This document shows positions 43,569-54,812 of a DNA stretch of 64,000 bases, in pieces. Below the pieces are notes generated by a model that was not told the origin of the DNA, ran no database searches, and saw nothing but the letters and a program-made list of their open reading frames with translations. Location: NCBI RefSeq assembly GCF_042453785.1, contig NC_091669.1, positions 15,855,001-15,919,000 of the forward strand, given 5' to 3'. Numbering within the stretch: the first letter of the stretch is position 1; every line of letters begins with the position of its first letter. This DNA is from Malus domestica. Taxonomy: Eukaryota; Streptophyta; Magnoliopsida; Rosales; Rosaceae. A program made the translations under genes and the position numbers.

Positions 43569-46500
43569 ATGGCACTTTTCAGACAATCATCAGCGGCCGG
43601 GGACCCCGGCTCCACCGTGGTCGCCATTGACAGAGACAAGAACAGCCAATTGGCAGTCAAATGGGCAGTTGATAATCTTTTGAGCAATAGGACCTCTCAT
43701 TGCATCCTCATTCACGTTCGAAACCGCAGCTTGCATCCTCGTAGGTATCCGTCTCTTCATCACCATCATCATAACCATAAACACTAATAATTATCACCAC
43801 CATAATTAACAATTACTGATGTGATCACCATCAAGAACATTATATGATGATCAATTGGGATGTCAATCATGGTTGCATCCATATTTTTATGTTTTAATTT
43901 GACAAAAACGATATTCTATTTTAAACCTTTCTAATCTATGGGGAAGGGGATTCTGACTCTTGTGCAACGGGACTGTTACGCTGCTTTGGCCAACTAACCT
44001 AACATATATCTGCAGCAATTTTTTTTTTGGTTCAAATAGAAGATTATGTCTTCCGACCCTCGCAAAGTAAGAGTAAGACTGCGCAAAGTAAGAGTAAGAC
44101 TGCGCACTATAATTGTTCCCCTTGACCCTTGTAAAACGGATAGTCTTGGTGGCTTGGGGTCGTCATTTTAGAAGATTATGTCTTAACCCCCTTAGCACAA
44201 ATAATTAACCTTGTGTTAGAAATTTTTGTCATTGATTAATTTGTTGTTAACATGTATTTGCGGTATTAATAAATCATTATTTACCTTGTCATGTCATGGA
44301 ATATGTAGCCTTCACATTGTGTATGCGTTTGAGATATGTGTTCTTGGTTTTGCAGAGGATGTTGGTTTAGTTTCCAAAGATGGTCGCCCGCCAACTGAAG
44401 ACGAGCTGCAACAGTTCTTTCTTCCCTACCGAGGATTCTGCGCACGAAAAGGGGTTAGTGATTAATATCATTTGATTTCCATATGCTAAAAACCTCTAAA
44501 ATCTAAATCACCTGAGTAATGTAGCTCACCAGGAACACTTAACCTGAATTTGTTCTTTAATTAGTCTTTACTCCTTATGCGTGCCTTGGTTTTTCAATTT
44601 CCCTCATGAGCCTAATACAGTGCCGTCGGTGTGCCCTAAATTCGTAAACTTGGTCTGTGCATATATGAATGGCTAAATAACTAAAACTTGCCAAATATTC
44701 ACTTGGATTATTGGATATTATGTCGTAGATTAAGATCAGTTTACCTGGTCGTCAGTTATTGATGGCAATGAGTTTTTCAGATTGTAGCCAAGGAAGTGAT
44801 CATCCACGACATCGATGTTCCAAGTGCGCTCATTGATTATATTGTCAACAACTCCATATGCAATATTGTTGTCGGCGCTTCCAGTCGCAATGCTATAACA
44901 AGGTGATCTCTCTCTCTCTCTTTGAGGCCTTTGTAGTTGAGATGTTATGTATTTTTCTTTTTAACAACTAGAGTGGTATTTGTCTTTCATGTAGAAAATT
45001 TAAGGATTCAGATGTGCCTACTTGCTTATTCAAATCTGTACCAGAAACCTGTGCGGTATATGTCATATCGAAAGGAAGAATTCAGACTTCAGGGTCGGCA
45101 AGCAGACCTCAAACACCGGGGAGTAATGCAGTTACACCGAGAAGTAGGGCAGTTACACCAAGAAGTAGCGCAGTTACTCCCAGGAAAAGTTCTCTACAGG
45201 CACAGCTTTTCAACCATACTCATGGCGTGTCGGACTTCGAAGATGTCATCAGGTATATAATCTCGATTTTGCAGCTGCATTCTTTTCTTGTTGGATAAGT
45301 AAAATAATTGGGTCTTTACTGTATAATGATCCTTGCTAAAAGTTATCAATGAAACAAGAAATAAGTTTTTCCTACATTGCAGAAAACATTTTAGTGACGG
45401 GAGCTCAAACAGTGCTAGCTCTGACAGAGTATCTTTAGATAAGAGCACCGAGTTTAAGCAGTTAATGCCACCAACGGCGTATAGGCCTGGCAGCACAACA
45501 AATTCACCAACACAGTCAGTTGCAAGCTTCACGTCAGAAACTTCATCTCATCGGAATTCTGCATCAGGTTGCAGTGATCTCTCAGGGCCATTTAGTTTCC
45601 AATCAAATGGTTCAGATAATGAAGGTTCTGGTAACTCTTCCAACTCGCAAACCCCAGTAAGTTCAACGTATAAAGAACAGATAAAAGTGAATACTGACAA
45701 TTACTTGCATCAAAATCCATGTCCATTTCTATGGTTTGAACTTATATAGATAACTGAAGCTCATGTTGCATAAGTTACAGTCTGGCTTGGATGCCGAAAT
45801 GAGGAGATTAAGGGTCGAACTGAAGCAAACCATGGACATGTATACTTCAGCTTGCAAAGAAGCTACTACAGCTAAACAGAATGTAAGACATTCAAAGATG
45901 GTTATATTTTCCAATGATCTGGAAAGCAGTTTATTCTACTTCAAACCCGAAATTTTGTATTTTTTTGTCCAGGCGTGGGAGATGCAAAAATGGAGGACGT
46001 CAGAAGAGCGCAAGTTGGAGGAAGCCAAGCTAGCGGAAGAGGCTGCGCTGGCAATGGCAGATATGGAAAGGCAGAAGAGCAAAGCTGCAACGGAAGCAGC
46101 ACGGATGGCACAAAGGCTAGCAGATCTGGAAACACAGAAGAGAAAAATTGCAGAAAGGAAAGCCAAGCAGGAAGCTGAAGAGAGCAGGAGAGCTATAGAT
46201 GCTTTGGTGAACAATCAAGTTCGGTACAGAAGATACACCATTGAAGAGATTGAAATTGCAACAGATTACTTTAACAATTCAAACAAGATTGGAGAAGGTG
46301 GATATGGACCAGTTTATAGAGCGATTCTTGATCACACTCCTGTTGCCATCAAGGTCTTGAGGCCGGACATATCACAGGGGCAGAGGCAATTCCAACAGGA
46401 GGTAAAACTATGTTCTTTGTTCAATTTTCTAACTTAAAGCATGAAAATAAGTTCATACTTTGATTTGAGTGAGTAGAAGATTGCGAAATGGAAAAACTCT

Positions 46501-47520
46501 CATGTATCATTTGTCCAAAACTTCATTTTCAATATCGATTTTTTAATGTAGGTTGAGGTTTTGAGCTGTATTAGGCATCCACACATGGTTATCCTAGTAG
46601 GCGCCTGCCCCGAGTATGGATGCCTTGTTTATGAGTACATGGAAAATGGAAGCTTAGAAGACCGCCTCTTCTGCAAGAACAATACTCCTCCAATCTCATG
46701 GGCAATTCGTTTCAAAATATCTGCTGAAATTGCCACTGCCCTCCTTTTCCTTCACCAAACAAAACCCGAGCCTCTGGTGCATCGTGACCTCAAGCCAGGA
46801 AACATTCTCGTAAACCGAAACTACGTAAGTAAGATTGCGGATGTAGGCTTGGCTAGGCTAGTTCCACCATCTATAGCTGATAGCGTCACTCAATACCGGA
46901 TGACAGCAGCAGCTGGTACATTTTGTTACATTGATCCGGAGTATCAACAAACAGGAATGTTGGGTGTGAAATCGGACATATATTCTTTAGGAGTAATGCT
47001 ATTGCAGATCATTACCGCAAGGCCTGCAATGGGTTTATCCCACCAAGTTGAGAAGGCTATCGAGAAAGGTACATTTGCTGAGATGCTTGATCCTGCAGTG
47101 ACAAATTGGCCAGTTGAAGAGGCTTTATCATTTGCAAAACTAGCTTTGAAGTGTTGTGAGCTGAGGAAGAAAGATAGACCAGATCTCAGTACAGTCATCT
47201 TGCCTGAGCTGAACCGGCTGAGAGATCTCGGGATGAAGAATGAAGCGACTGAAGTTTCTTGTGGACATTATTCATACACGGGGTCACTTCCACCGATGGC
47301 GTCAACATCAACTCAGAGTCAGGTTAGTCATAGCTAGTTTTAGTTATTCAGCTTCTTATAGTGGCAATAATAAATTCAAAGCTTCCTTCAAATTAAGGAT
47401 ATTTAGATACATTTCTAAAATATAATAGACTTCTGTTGTAATTTTTATTATGTATAATATCAGGATGGAATGAGAGAAAATGCTAATGTCGAAATGGAAA
47501 TTCAACGTAGATCAATGTAA
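43569..47520 (+). CDS. USP-domain receptor-like cytoplasmic kinase (RLCK-IX, U-box-less)
   Basis: Nine exons (43569-43740, 44356-44453, 44781-44902, 44995-45252, 45383-45656, 45781-45882, 45973-46401, 46552-47322, 47464-47520) join in phase to about 760 residues. Residues 1-130 are a universal-stress-like nucleotide-binding domain (STVVAIDRDKNSQLAVKWAV, ICNIVVGASSRNAITR). A serine-rich linker with three AVTPR repeats follows, then a charged coiled coil (about 310-430). The kinase has IGEGGYGPVYRA, VAIKVL, LVHRDLKPGNILVN and DPEYQQTG. The DFG motif reads DVG, usual in this family, so it is probably not dead. Relatives often end in a U-box (PUB35/PUB52 type); here none follows. If exon 8 is read through, the protein ends seven codons later (47337). 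Confidence 0.92.
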
Positions 47521-48139
47521 AGAAGAGGTGGCTGCTGCTGCGGTTGGAGTCTATGACCAAAGTGTGGAGCTTCAAGAATAGTTTTCGAAAAGGCGGTTGT
47601 TCTTCATCATCATCAATGGGAAGACATGTCGGAAAGTTAAGCAAGAAGCAAGTGGAGGGTTGTTGGACGTTTGTAAGTAATTGCTCTTCTGTGACTCCTA
47701 CTCCTTTGAGGAGGTCCAACTCATTTTCGCAGTGATAATTTTGGATTCTTCATTCTTCTTCATGCCCTTGTCGAAGACATTTCACACGATCACAGTTGTA
47801 CGTGTTCATAAATTTAGCTTATATGCACAAGTGATTTTTACTTATTGTCGGATCCATTGGTCATATCTTGGGAAGTTGGTTTTTATAATGGAGAAAAAAA
47901 AAACTCGAAAGAAAAAGTTGTGTATGTAAACATAATTTGAAATTTGGAGATCATTGATCTATATGTAGAAAACGAGAAACGCAATACACAATACTGAAGC
48001 TCTTATGATAATTTGATTAGCCCAACCGACGTGAGAGGGTAGGACAAGGAAGGATTAGGATAGGTCCACGGTTCGATTCCTTCAACACAATCTGAAGAAA
48101 AAATTAATGCAGTTTTCGTGCATGGTATAAACCACCACA
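47521..48139. other. 3' UTR of the kinase gene and intergenic sequence
   Basis: The first part is the likely 3' UTR. A 63-residue frame (47544-47735, serine-rich) has no known family and lies within it. A GGTTCGATTCC box near 48073 may be part of a SINE-like relic. No gene is supported. Confidence 0.4.
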
Positions 48140-48943
48140 ACAATAACGAGAACTGGAGCTGTGCTCCTCCACCGTCCTTCAAAAACTCGATCTTGATCTT
48201 ATCGAGCGTGACTGCAGCATCTTGGATATTAATCCTTTTATTTTCTTCTGGGGATTCTGCACAACAAGCTAGAGCTTAACTCAAAATGGATGATAAAACA
48301 ATTCCTCTTCGTCAAGAAATCATGATATTCTTTTGTCCCAAGTAAACTGCAATCCACAATATCGACAATTGCATCCGGAAATAATGAACTTGCAACCCAT
48401 TACTTTGAATTCAATTCCCCAACAAAAATCTCATCAGTTGACTTCCTATTTGTGAATGCCTCCATCTGTACAATGCCGAAACTATACACATCCCATCTCG
48501 TCGAAACAATACCTTCCATTCTAAACTCCGCGAATTATACTTGTGAGTTTTGGCTATCACGACAAGGAAACTATAACTTTGCCTTTTTTCATAACTAAGG
48601 ACAACATATATAATTTTTTTTTTTTTTTACACTAGCAAGAGTACATTACCTGGAGCCATATAATTAAGGCAATCTCTAACCGATGGCTGGCCATAGAGCT
48701 CATTTTAGTCCTCTTACCCTCCAAGATATTAATATTTTAATGAATAGTATAGAGCCATATTTGTCTCCGTCTCCAACTGAGAGCCAAAGGGCCATATGAC
48801 TCGTTTTAGCCATGTCACAAAAAACCGTCTTTAACCGATGGTCAAAAGGCCAAACATAATTTATTATTTAAATTTAAAAACTACAACAACTTAAATTCAA
48901 AAACTACAACTTATATTTAAAAACTACAACTTAAATTTAAAAA

Positions 48944-49803
48944 GGCATTTTATATTAGCACCCCACAAAATGTTGAATGTACCCCACATTAAAATTTAAT
49001 ATTAATAACTTATTTACCCTACTATGCAATTACAATTTTGACCTTATTAGGCTTAAAAAAAATAAAAAATTTCTAAATACACCCAAAATCACTTTTAACG
49101 TATTATTTATCTACTTCAACTATCAAAACCCCTCACACCCTCCATTGTTGAATAAAACCCTAAGCACTGAAACTACAAACATGTTGATTAAGAAAAATTA
49201 TTTTTGACCGGAACATGAAATCGGTGTTTCGAAAGCTTTACATGAGGTAAGACTTCATATTTTTCTTTGTTTTAGTGATTTCGACGACATCGATAATTAT
49301 TTAATCTCACTCAATCTAATAATTCAAGAATTAGCACTTATGAATCTCATAATTCAAAAACCATGGCATGCGAACTGATTGCAGATTGAGTCAATGACAT
49401 TCATAAGGTGCTTTCTTGCAGGTCGACTTGGTTCGACCAAAATATGCACAAGAAAATGAAAACAACATGGTAGCTTTGAAATCATTATTACTGTTATTGA
49501 AAAACGTTCAAATGAACCTAAACATTTTTTTTCAAATCATTTAATTTGAAATCATTCGGCAAACTAACGTTTAGATGGCTTGAAATTATTCGGCAAAATT
49601 AAAAATGAGTGTTACAAGATTTGAGAAATGTGTGGGTGTATGTAGAAAATGTAAGGTGTATATTAAGAATGTGGGGTGTGATGGTATTATAGGGAAGGAA
49701 GTGGGGTGTATTAAGATAATTTTTAATTGAAAAAGTAAATGTGGGATGTATTAAGTATGTGGGGTTTGTTCAACAACTTGTCGGGTGCTAATATAATTAG
49801 CCT
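48944..49803. mobile_element. Nested TIR element inside the Harbinger transposon
   Basis: AGGCATTTTATATTAGCACC at the left and, inversely, AGGCTAATTATATTAGCACC at the right are inverted ends. Similarity continues inward (TGTTGAATGTACCCCAC versus TGTTGAACAAACCCCAC). TTAAAA flanks both sides (48938-48943, 49804-49809). GTGGGGTGTA motifs recur near the right end. It is non-coding; the class is not assigned. Confidence 0.65.
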
Positions 49804-49887
49804 TTAAAAACGACGAATTAAATTTAAAAACTACAAATAAAATTTAAAAACAACATTAACTTGAATTTAAAAACTACAACAACTTAA

Positions 49888-49935
49888 ATTCAAATCCAAC
49901 AACTAAGTGACGTCAGCTAGCCGTTGGATTTGAAT
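49888..49935. repeat. Palindrome centred on TGACGTCA, upstream of the transposase
   Basis: TTCAAATCCAAC and GTTGGATTTGAA form the outer arms around AAGTGACGTCAGCTAG. It lies about 40 bp before the TATA box of the transposase gene. Confidence 0.75.
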
Positions 49936-50034
49936 TTATTTTTTTTGCTATAAATATGGTGGATATTGGGTTAAAATTCACACAACTTTGAATTCAATCT
50001 ATTTCAATTCAAACTCTTTCAATTCAAGTTTGCA

Positions 50035-51196
50035 ATGAATTCCAACTTTGGATTCTCTTCGGATTCCAACTGGGGGTCCTCATCCAATTCTAAAAGAGAA
50101 GCAAAATGGGTGCAAATGAGACGAGAAGATGAGGAGTCTAATGAAGAAGTTCAAGTAAGGCGCAACAAACAAAACATAGCAGCAGCCTTGGCTGCGGCCA
50201 GGGTGTGTCAGAAGGTTACTGTTGCACTCCGAAGCAGGACAGTGCAGGCTGCCCTGGTTTCTCACCTCATCAGAAGGTTATTGTTGCACTCCGAATGATG
50301 GCCTATGGCTCCCCAGCTGATTCGATGGATGAAACCCATGGTATGTCTGAGTCTACATGCCTTGATACTCTTGAACAATTTTGTGACACAATTGTTTAGG
50401 TTTACAAATACGAGTACCTCTGCGAGCCAAATCAAGAAAATATGAATCGGCTTCTTCACAAATCTGAAGACAATGGGTTTCCGGGTATGATAGGGTTATT
50501 AGACTACATGCATTGGGATTGGAAGAATTGTCCCACCAGATGGTAAGGAGGCTTTAGCGGAAGGTCGAGAAAGCCAATTGTTGTGTTAAAGGTGGTTGCC
50601 TCATATGACACATGGATCTGGCATGCTTTCTTTGGAGTCCCTGGATCCCAAAATGACATTACAGTTCTTGGGTGTTCTCCCCTCTTCAATAACTTAACGG
50701 AAGGTAAAGCACCTCAACTTGACTACTACATCAACGACCGTCAATACAATATGGGGTATTACTTGGCAGATGACATCTACCCAAAGTGGGCAACACTTGT
50801 CCAAGCAATTCCAAACCCTAGGAATGACGCAGAAAAGTTGTTTACCTTACACTAAGAGGCATACCAGAAAGATGTTGAGAGAGCTTTCGGTATTCTACAA
50901 GCACGATGAAAGATCATCAGTGAACCGGCAAGAGGGTGGAGTCAAGAAAATTTGGACTCCATCATGATGTCTTGCATCATATTACACAATATGATAGTGG
51001 AGGATGAGCAAGATGGATATATTGATGGAGAGTCCGATGACGACCAAGATTCTCCAAATAGGTTAAGAAGGGCTCGTGTAAAAATATACGATGGGCCTAA
51101 TTTGCATTTCAATCCAAGAACTGGTAGTATCTCTATAAATGAGTACATGAGGCGCTATAGAATGATACATTCTCGTGACACAAACAAGTACCTATA
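50035..51196 (+). pseudogene. PIF/Harbinger transposase, several stops and frameshifts
   Basis: The series begins MNSNFGFSSDSNWGSS and continues in broken frames with KVIVALRMMAYGSPADSMDE, DYMHWDWKNCPTRW, and the DDE-type core VVASYDTWIWHAFFGVPGSQ, NDITVLGCSPLFN, YYINDRQYNMGYYLADDIYP. The C-terminal block has KDVERAFGILQARW-like text in another frame and SCIILHNMIVEDE. The transposase cuts and pastes the element at TAA/TTA sites. At least one stop follows CDTIV and one follows NCPTRW, so it is inactive. The start at 50035 follows the element TATA box by about 80 bp. Confidence 0.88.
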
Positions 51197-51735
51197 ACAG
51201 GATCTTGTTGCACATCTTTGGGCCAAAAGAAGCATGGAGTATAGGCGTTTAAGTTTTATGTTGTTAAATGTTTTTAAAAATGTTGTTTAAGTTTTTCATG
51301 TTGTTAAATGTTTTTTTTTATGTTGTATAATTTGTATGTTGGTTAATGTTATTTAATGTTGTTTTCATGTTACTTAATTTAATTTAATGTTGTATAATGG
51401 CTTGGGAAGTTATAGGAAAAAAATATAATTTAAAAAAAATATGAAACAAATTTTGTAAAATAGAAGTTATAGGAAAAAAATATAATTTAAAAAAACATAT
51501 GAAACAAATTTTGTGAAATAGAAGTTATAGGAAAAATTTAATTTAAAATAAAATAAAACAAATTTTGTGAAATAGAAGTTATAGGAAAAAATGGAATTTA
51601 AAAAAAATATGAAATAAATTTTGTAAAATAAAAGTTATAGGAAAAAAAAAGAATTTAAAAAAATATGAAAAATAGAAGTTATAGGAAAAATTTTGTAAAT
51701 AAAAAATAATAATAAAACTGTAAAAAAATAATAAT

Positions 51736-51785
51736 AATTCAAATGCAACGGCTAGCTGACGTCAGCTAGCCATTGCATTTGAATT
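51736..51785. repeat. 50-bp palindrome centred on TGACGTCA near the right end
   Basis: AATTCAAATGCAAC, GGCTAGC, TGACGTCA, GCTAGCC and ATTGCATTTGAATT make a palindrome with a single mismatched pair. It lies about 200 bp from the right end of the Harbinger element and is closely related to the palindrome at 49888-49935. Confidence 0.85.
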
Positions 51786-52999
51786 ATTTTCTTAAGCATT
51801 CATGTCGATTATAACCGACAGGAAAGATGATTTTTCTGGCCATCCCTCCAGCCCTCCAGCCCTCTCCGATTCCATGGGGCCCTCTCAGATTTCACAACCC
51901 TCTGGCCTAGCCCTCGGTTGAAGATAGTTTTCGGACTATTTTTGGCTCTCTAGCCCTCTAGACCCTTCAGTTGGAGATGGCCTAATTGTGGCCAGGGGTC
52001 ATAGTTCAGGTCATAGAATCGCATTTGCCCCAAGAGTTTTGCAATGCTGAAATAAGCAACATTTGCCAAAATTTTATTGTCTAGGATTATGTTGCTCGGC
52101 TTCACATCACATTGGACAATAGGTATGGAGTAACCATGATGAAGGTATTCCAACACCGATGCAACATCTATCATTATATTCAACCTCTCTAGGATGCTCC
52201 AAGAATGCTTCTGAGAATGCAGCCGCTTCTCAAGGCTCCCATTGGGCATGCATTGCAGTACGAAGACTTTAAAATCAACTTCGCTGCAACAACTGACGGT
52301 CTTGATAAGATTTTGATGACGAATATTGTGTCGCATTTTACATTCACAATCAAAACTCTTGAAAGCCCCTTCAATCTGTAAATTGAAGACCTTCACAGCA
52401 ACATCTGTCCCATCTGAACGTGTTCCTTTATATACGGAGCCAAAGCCCCCACTGCCAAGTAAGTTGCTTTCATCGAATCTGTTTGTCGCCCTAACAAGTT
52501 CCAACTATGAAACTCTTTGCCCTTGTAGTTGAGGTAATAACATGGCAGTCTCTGTCGCAACTTCCACGTTCCTTTTCCTGCACAGTATAAACATCAACAT
52601 AGTATTGCTGATATGATCCCTATTATAATATATATAGCTTTCCTTGAATTTGGTTTACTACTTTTGCATGGCGGAACATGGAGTCGAGCTGCACCACATA
52701 GTCCAGCATTTGAAACAAAATGATTCAGCAGAGAAGGTTTCGAAACGTCCATCGTTTGGAATTTCTCCTTGGTTTGTTGAATGATAAATCCAAATACCTG
52801 AGATGCAAGATATCTTCTAAAGATTTGGAATTAGTCCAGATAAATTGGATCGAGGTAAATTCAAGACTTGCAAGCTTGGCAATTTGCTAAATGAACTAGA
52901 AATAAGGCTTTGTAGTTTATTATCTGCCAAGGAAGAGCAACCAGATCTTGAAGACCCGCAATTGTGCTCGGATAAATGGTTGTTTGATAAAAATTTGAC

Positions 53000-53353
53000 G
53001 GTTTTTTAACCAAAATGGTCTCTGACATTTGTGTAACTAATCACTTTGGTCTCTGAGATTTGAAATCAATAGAAGTGGTCCCGGAGATTATGTACCATCA
53101 ATCATTTAGGTCATTCTGTGAAACATTATATTAAATAAGTATCAAAATAATAAAAATACCATCAGTTCAATGAACAATAGGCCAAAATGAGTTAACAAAA
53201 ATTGAGGATATTTTTGTCATTTTATTATTATTTAATGGACATTTTTCATGGAATGACCAAAATGATTGATGATAGACAATCTCAGGGACCAATTCTATCG
53301 CGAACCAAAATGAGGAGTTACGGAAATCTCAATGACTATTATGGTTAAAAGCC
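53000..53353. mobile_element. Mutator-like foldback element, 9-bp duplication
   Basis: Arms of about 120 bp are inverted: GGTTTTTTAACCAAAATGGTC and CATCAATCATTTAGGTCATTC at the left match, inversely, GGCTTTTAACCATAATAGTC and CATCAATCATTTTGGTCATT. The flanks AAATTTGAC (52991-52999) and AAATTTGGC (53354-53362) are a 9-bp duplication with one change. Confidence 0.75.
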
Positions 53354-53372
53354 AAATTTGGCCGTGAAAAAA

Positions 53373-53564
53373 GGAAATGGATCCTCTCCGGATCCATTTC
53401 CACCTAGTCCGAGATCCGGTCAGTTCAAATTTGATATAACGGCTACAATTATTATCATTTTTTAAAGGGCGCCTCCTGTTTGTAGCCGTTGGATCAAATT
53501 TAAATGACTCAGATCCGAAACTAGATGGATTAGGTGAAAATGGGTCCAGAGAGGATCCATTTCC
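53373..53564. mobile_element. Second Mutator-like foldback element
   Basis: GGAAATGGATCCTCTCCGGA at the left and, inversely, GGAAATGGATCCTCTCTGGA at the right, plus TTGATATAACGGCTACAA versus TTGATCCAACGGCTACAA, give arms of about 80 bp. The flanks GTGAAAAAA and ATGAAAAAA are a 9-bp duplication with one change. It lies 10 bp from the first foldback. Confidence 0.7.
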
Positions 53565-54346
53565 ATGAAAAAAAACTAGTTTTTACCATTTATAAGTGAC
53601 ATGACCCAAATAATATGATTTACATATTGTTTTTTACCTTGTCTCAATATTGGTCGTTACAGTGGTTCGTAAAGCAATTTACCAATCTAGAATCCTAGTT
53701 TCCTTCTCTTTTGTACACAACTTCCAGCCTTCTTTATGTCTTATACGTGTAGTGAGAAGGTGTTGGTGTGAAAAGAATCAATCTTAACATAGTAGAAATC
53801 GTTGTCCGTTTGAACAAAAGAAAATCAACTTTTGTAACTAGCTTCACCATTGCTGCTTGACACAGTTTTAAACTCTACAGTGGCAGAGTTAGAAACCGAA
53901 ACTAAGAGGGGCTTCTTATCCATATGAAAGAAATTGACAAAAAATAATATAACTAATGGAAGAAAAAAGGTTTAATTTTTTTGTAGTGGAATGAAAATTT
54001 TAATCAAAAGAGAGTAATGAAGTTACAAATTTTTTTTTTATAGATAACTATATCATAAGCATTGAACTTCTTTTTAAGTTACTACATTGAAGTTGAACAA
54101 AAATTAATAATCATGGCTCAAAACTGCAACTATGAAAACTGTCTTTCAAGATAAATTCTTCCTCTATTCCATATATGGGTGATTCTGTTGTAAAAAATAC
54201 TCTATCATGCAAAATAGTGAACTAAATAAAGAAGGCTAGTTGATATAAGGTTTTGGTTCCATAATAATACTATTGTACTGTAAAAATTCATTTTTTTGGT
54301 CAATTACAAAAACACAATAGAAATGGTCCCTGAGATTGGACAATGA
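53565..54346. other. Intergenic, no gene supported
   Basis: AT-rich sequence without recognised genes. Near 54322 AATGGTCCCTGAGATTGGAC repeats the wording of the 53000 foldback. Confidence 0.4.
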
Positions 54347-54812
54347 TTGTCAGAGATGGTCGGAAAATAGTCTGAAAGGTGACTGGTCCACGGAAAAACT
54401 AGAAAACTCGACGGAAACTGGGTAAACTTTAAACGTTCATAACTTCTTCAATACTCAACGAAATCGAGTGATTCAAAAATGAAAATCATACTTCTCAACA
54501 AGACGAAGAGAATGGCATTTTCTTGACTGCTAACTCACTATGGTTTGGCCGGAAAACTGCTCGAAAGTGGCTAACTCGAAAATGGTTAGCCACTTTCGAG
54601 CCGTTGTCTGACCAAACCACGGCGAGTTAGCCTTTGAAAAAGGTACCATTCTCTGTCTTGTCAAAAAGTATGATTTTCGTTTTTAAATCACTCGATTTCG
54701 TTGAGTATTAAAGAAGTTAAGAACGTTTAAAGTTTACCCAGTTTCCGGCGAGTTTTCTAGTTTTCCCGCGGACCAGTCACCTTTCAGGCTATTTTCCGGC
54801 CATCTCCGGTAA
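54347..54812. repeat. Long near-perfect inverted repeat, about 230-bp arms
   Basis: From GAGATGGTCGGAAAATAG at the left, the arm matches inversely up to CTATTTTCCGGCCATCTC at the right. Long identical blocks include AGGTGACTGGTCC, CTGGGTAAACTTTAAACGTTC and ACTCAACGAAATCGAGTGAT. The centre is near 54579 (GGCTAACTCGAAAATGGTTAGCC), with only a few bases of loop. By eye the arms are roughly 85-90 percent identical. Transcripts would form a very long hairpin. No terminal transposase ends are obvious. Confidence 0.85.

Larger units (their letters stand above)
48668..51982 (+). mobile_element. PIF/Harbinger transposon inserted in the kinase pseudogene
   Basis: Ends GGCAATCTCTAACCGATGG and, inversely, GGCCATCTCCAACTGAAGGG are inverted repeats. 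TAA lies on both sides (48665-48667, 51983-51985). The 3.3-kb interior has a TATA box (GCTATAAATATGG near 49950), a broken transposase gene (50035-51196), a nested MITE (48944-49803) and two palindromes centred on TGACGTCA. No Myb-like partner ORF remains. Confidence 0.9.
48140..52985 (-). pseudogene. LRR receptor-like kinase (Xa21/EFR-like) pseudogene split by a Harbinger element
   Basis: Read on the minus strand from 52985: LRR remnants (RYLDLSFNKPRGEIPN-like), the post-LRR region (SNAGLCGAARLHVPPC), a juxtamembrane CRKRNVEVATETAMLLPQL, then the kinase (51986-52504) with LLGSGGFGSVYKG, VAVKVF, IVQCDVKPSNIILD (HCD replaced by QCD) and IAKLLG. The P+1 region (YMAPG) and the C-lobe (STRWDVYSFGIVQMEAFTNR, SPEENKRINIQDAAV) resume at 48140-48663, beyond the inserted transposon. 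Stops occur at 52505-52507 and within the C-lobe, with frameshifts, so it was decaying independently of the insertion. Intact relatives are cell-surface immune receptors. Confidence 0.88.

Noticed and set aside
46561..47337. Kinase-dead interpretation because DFG reads DVG
   Set aside because: DVG is usual in the USP/U-box kinase family, and the lysine and HRD motifs are present, so inactivity is not supported.
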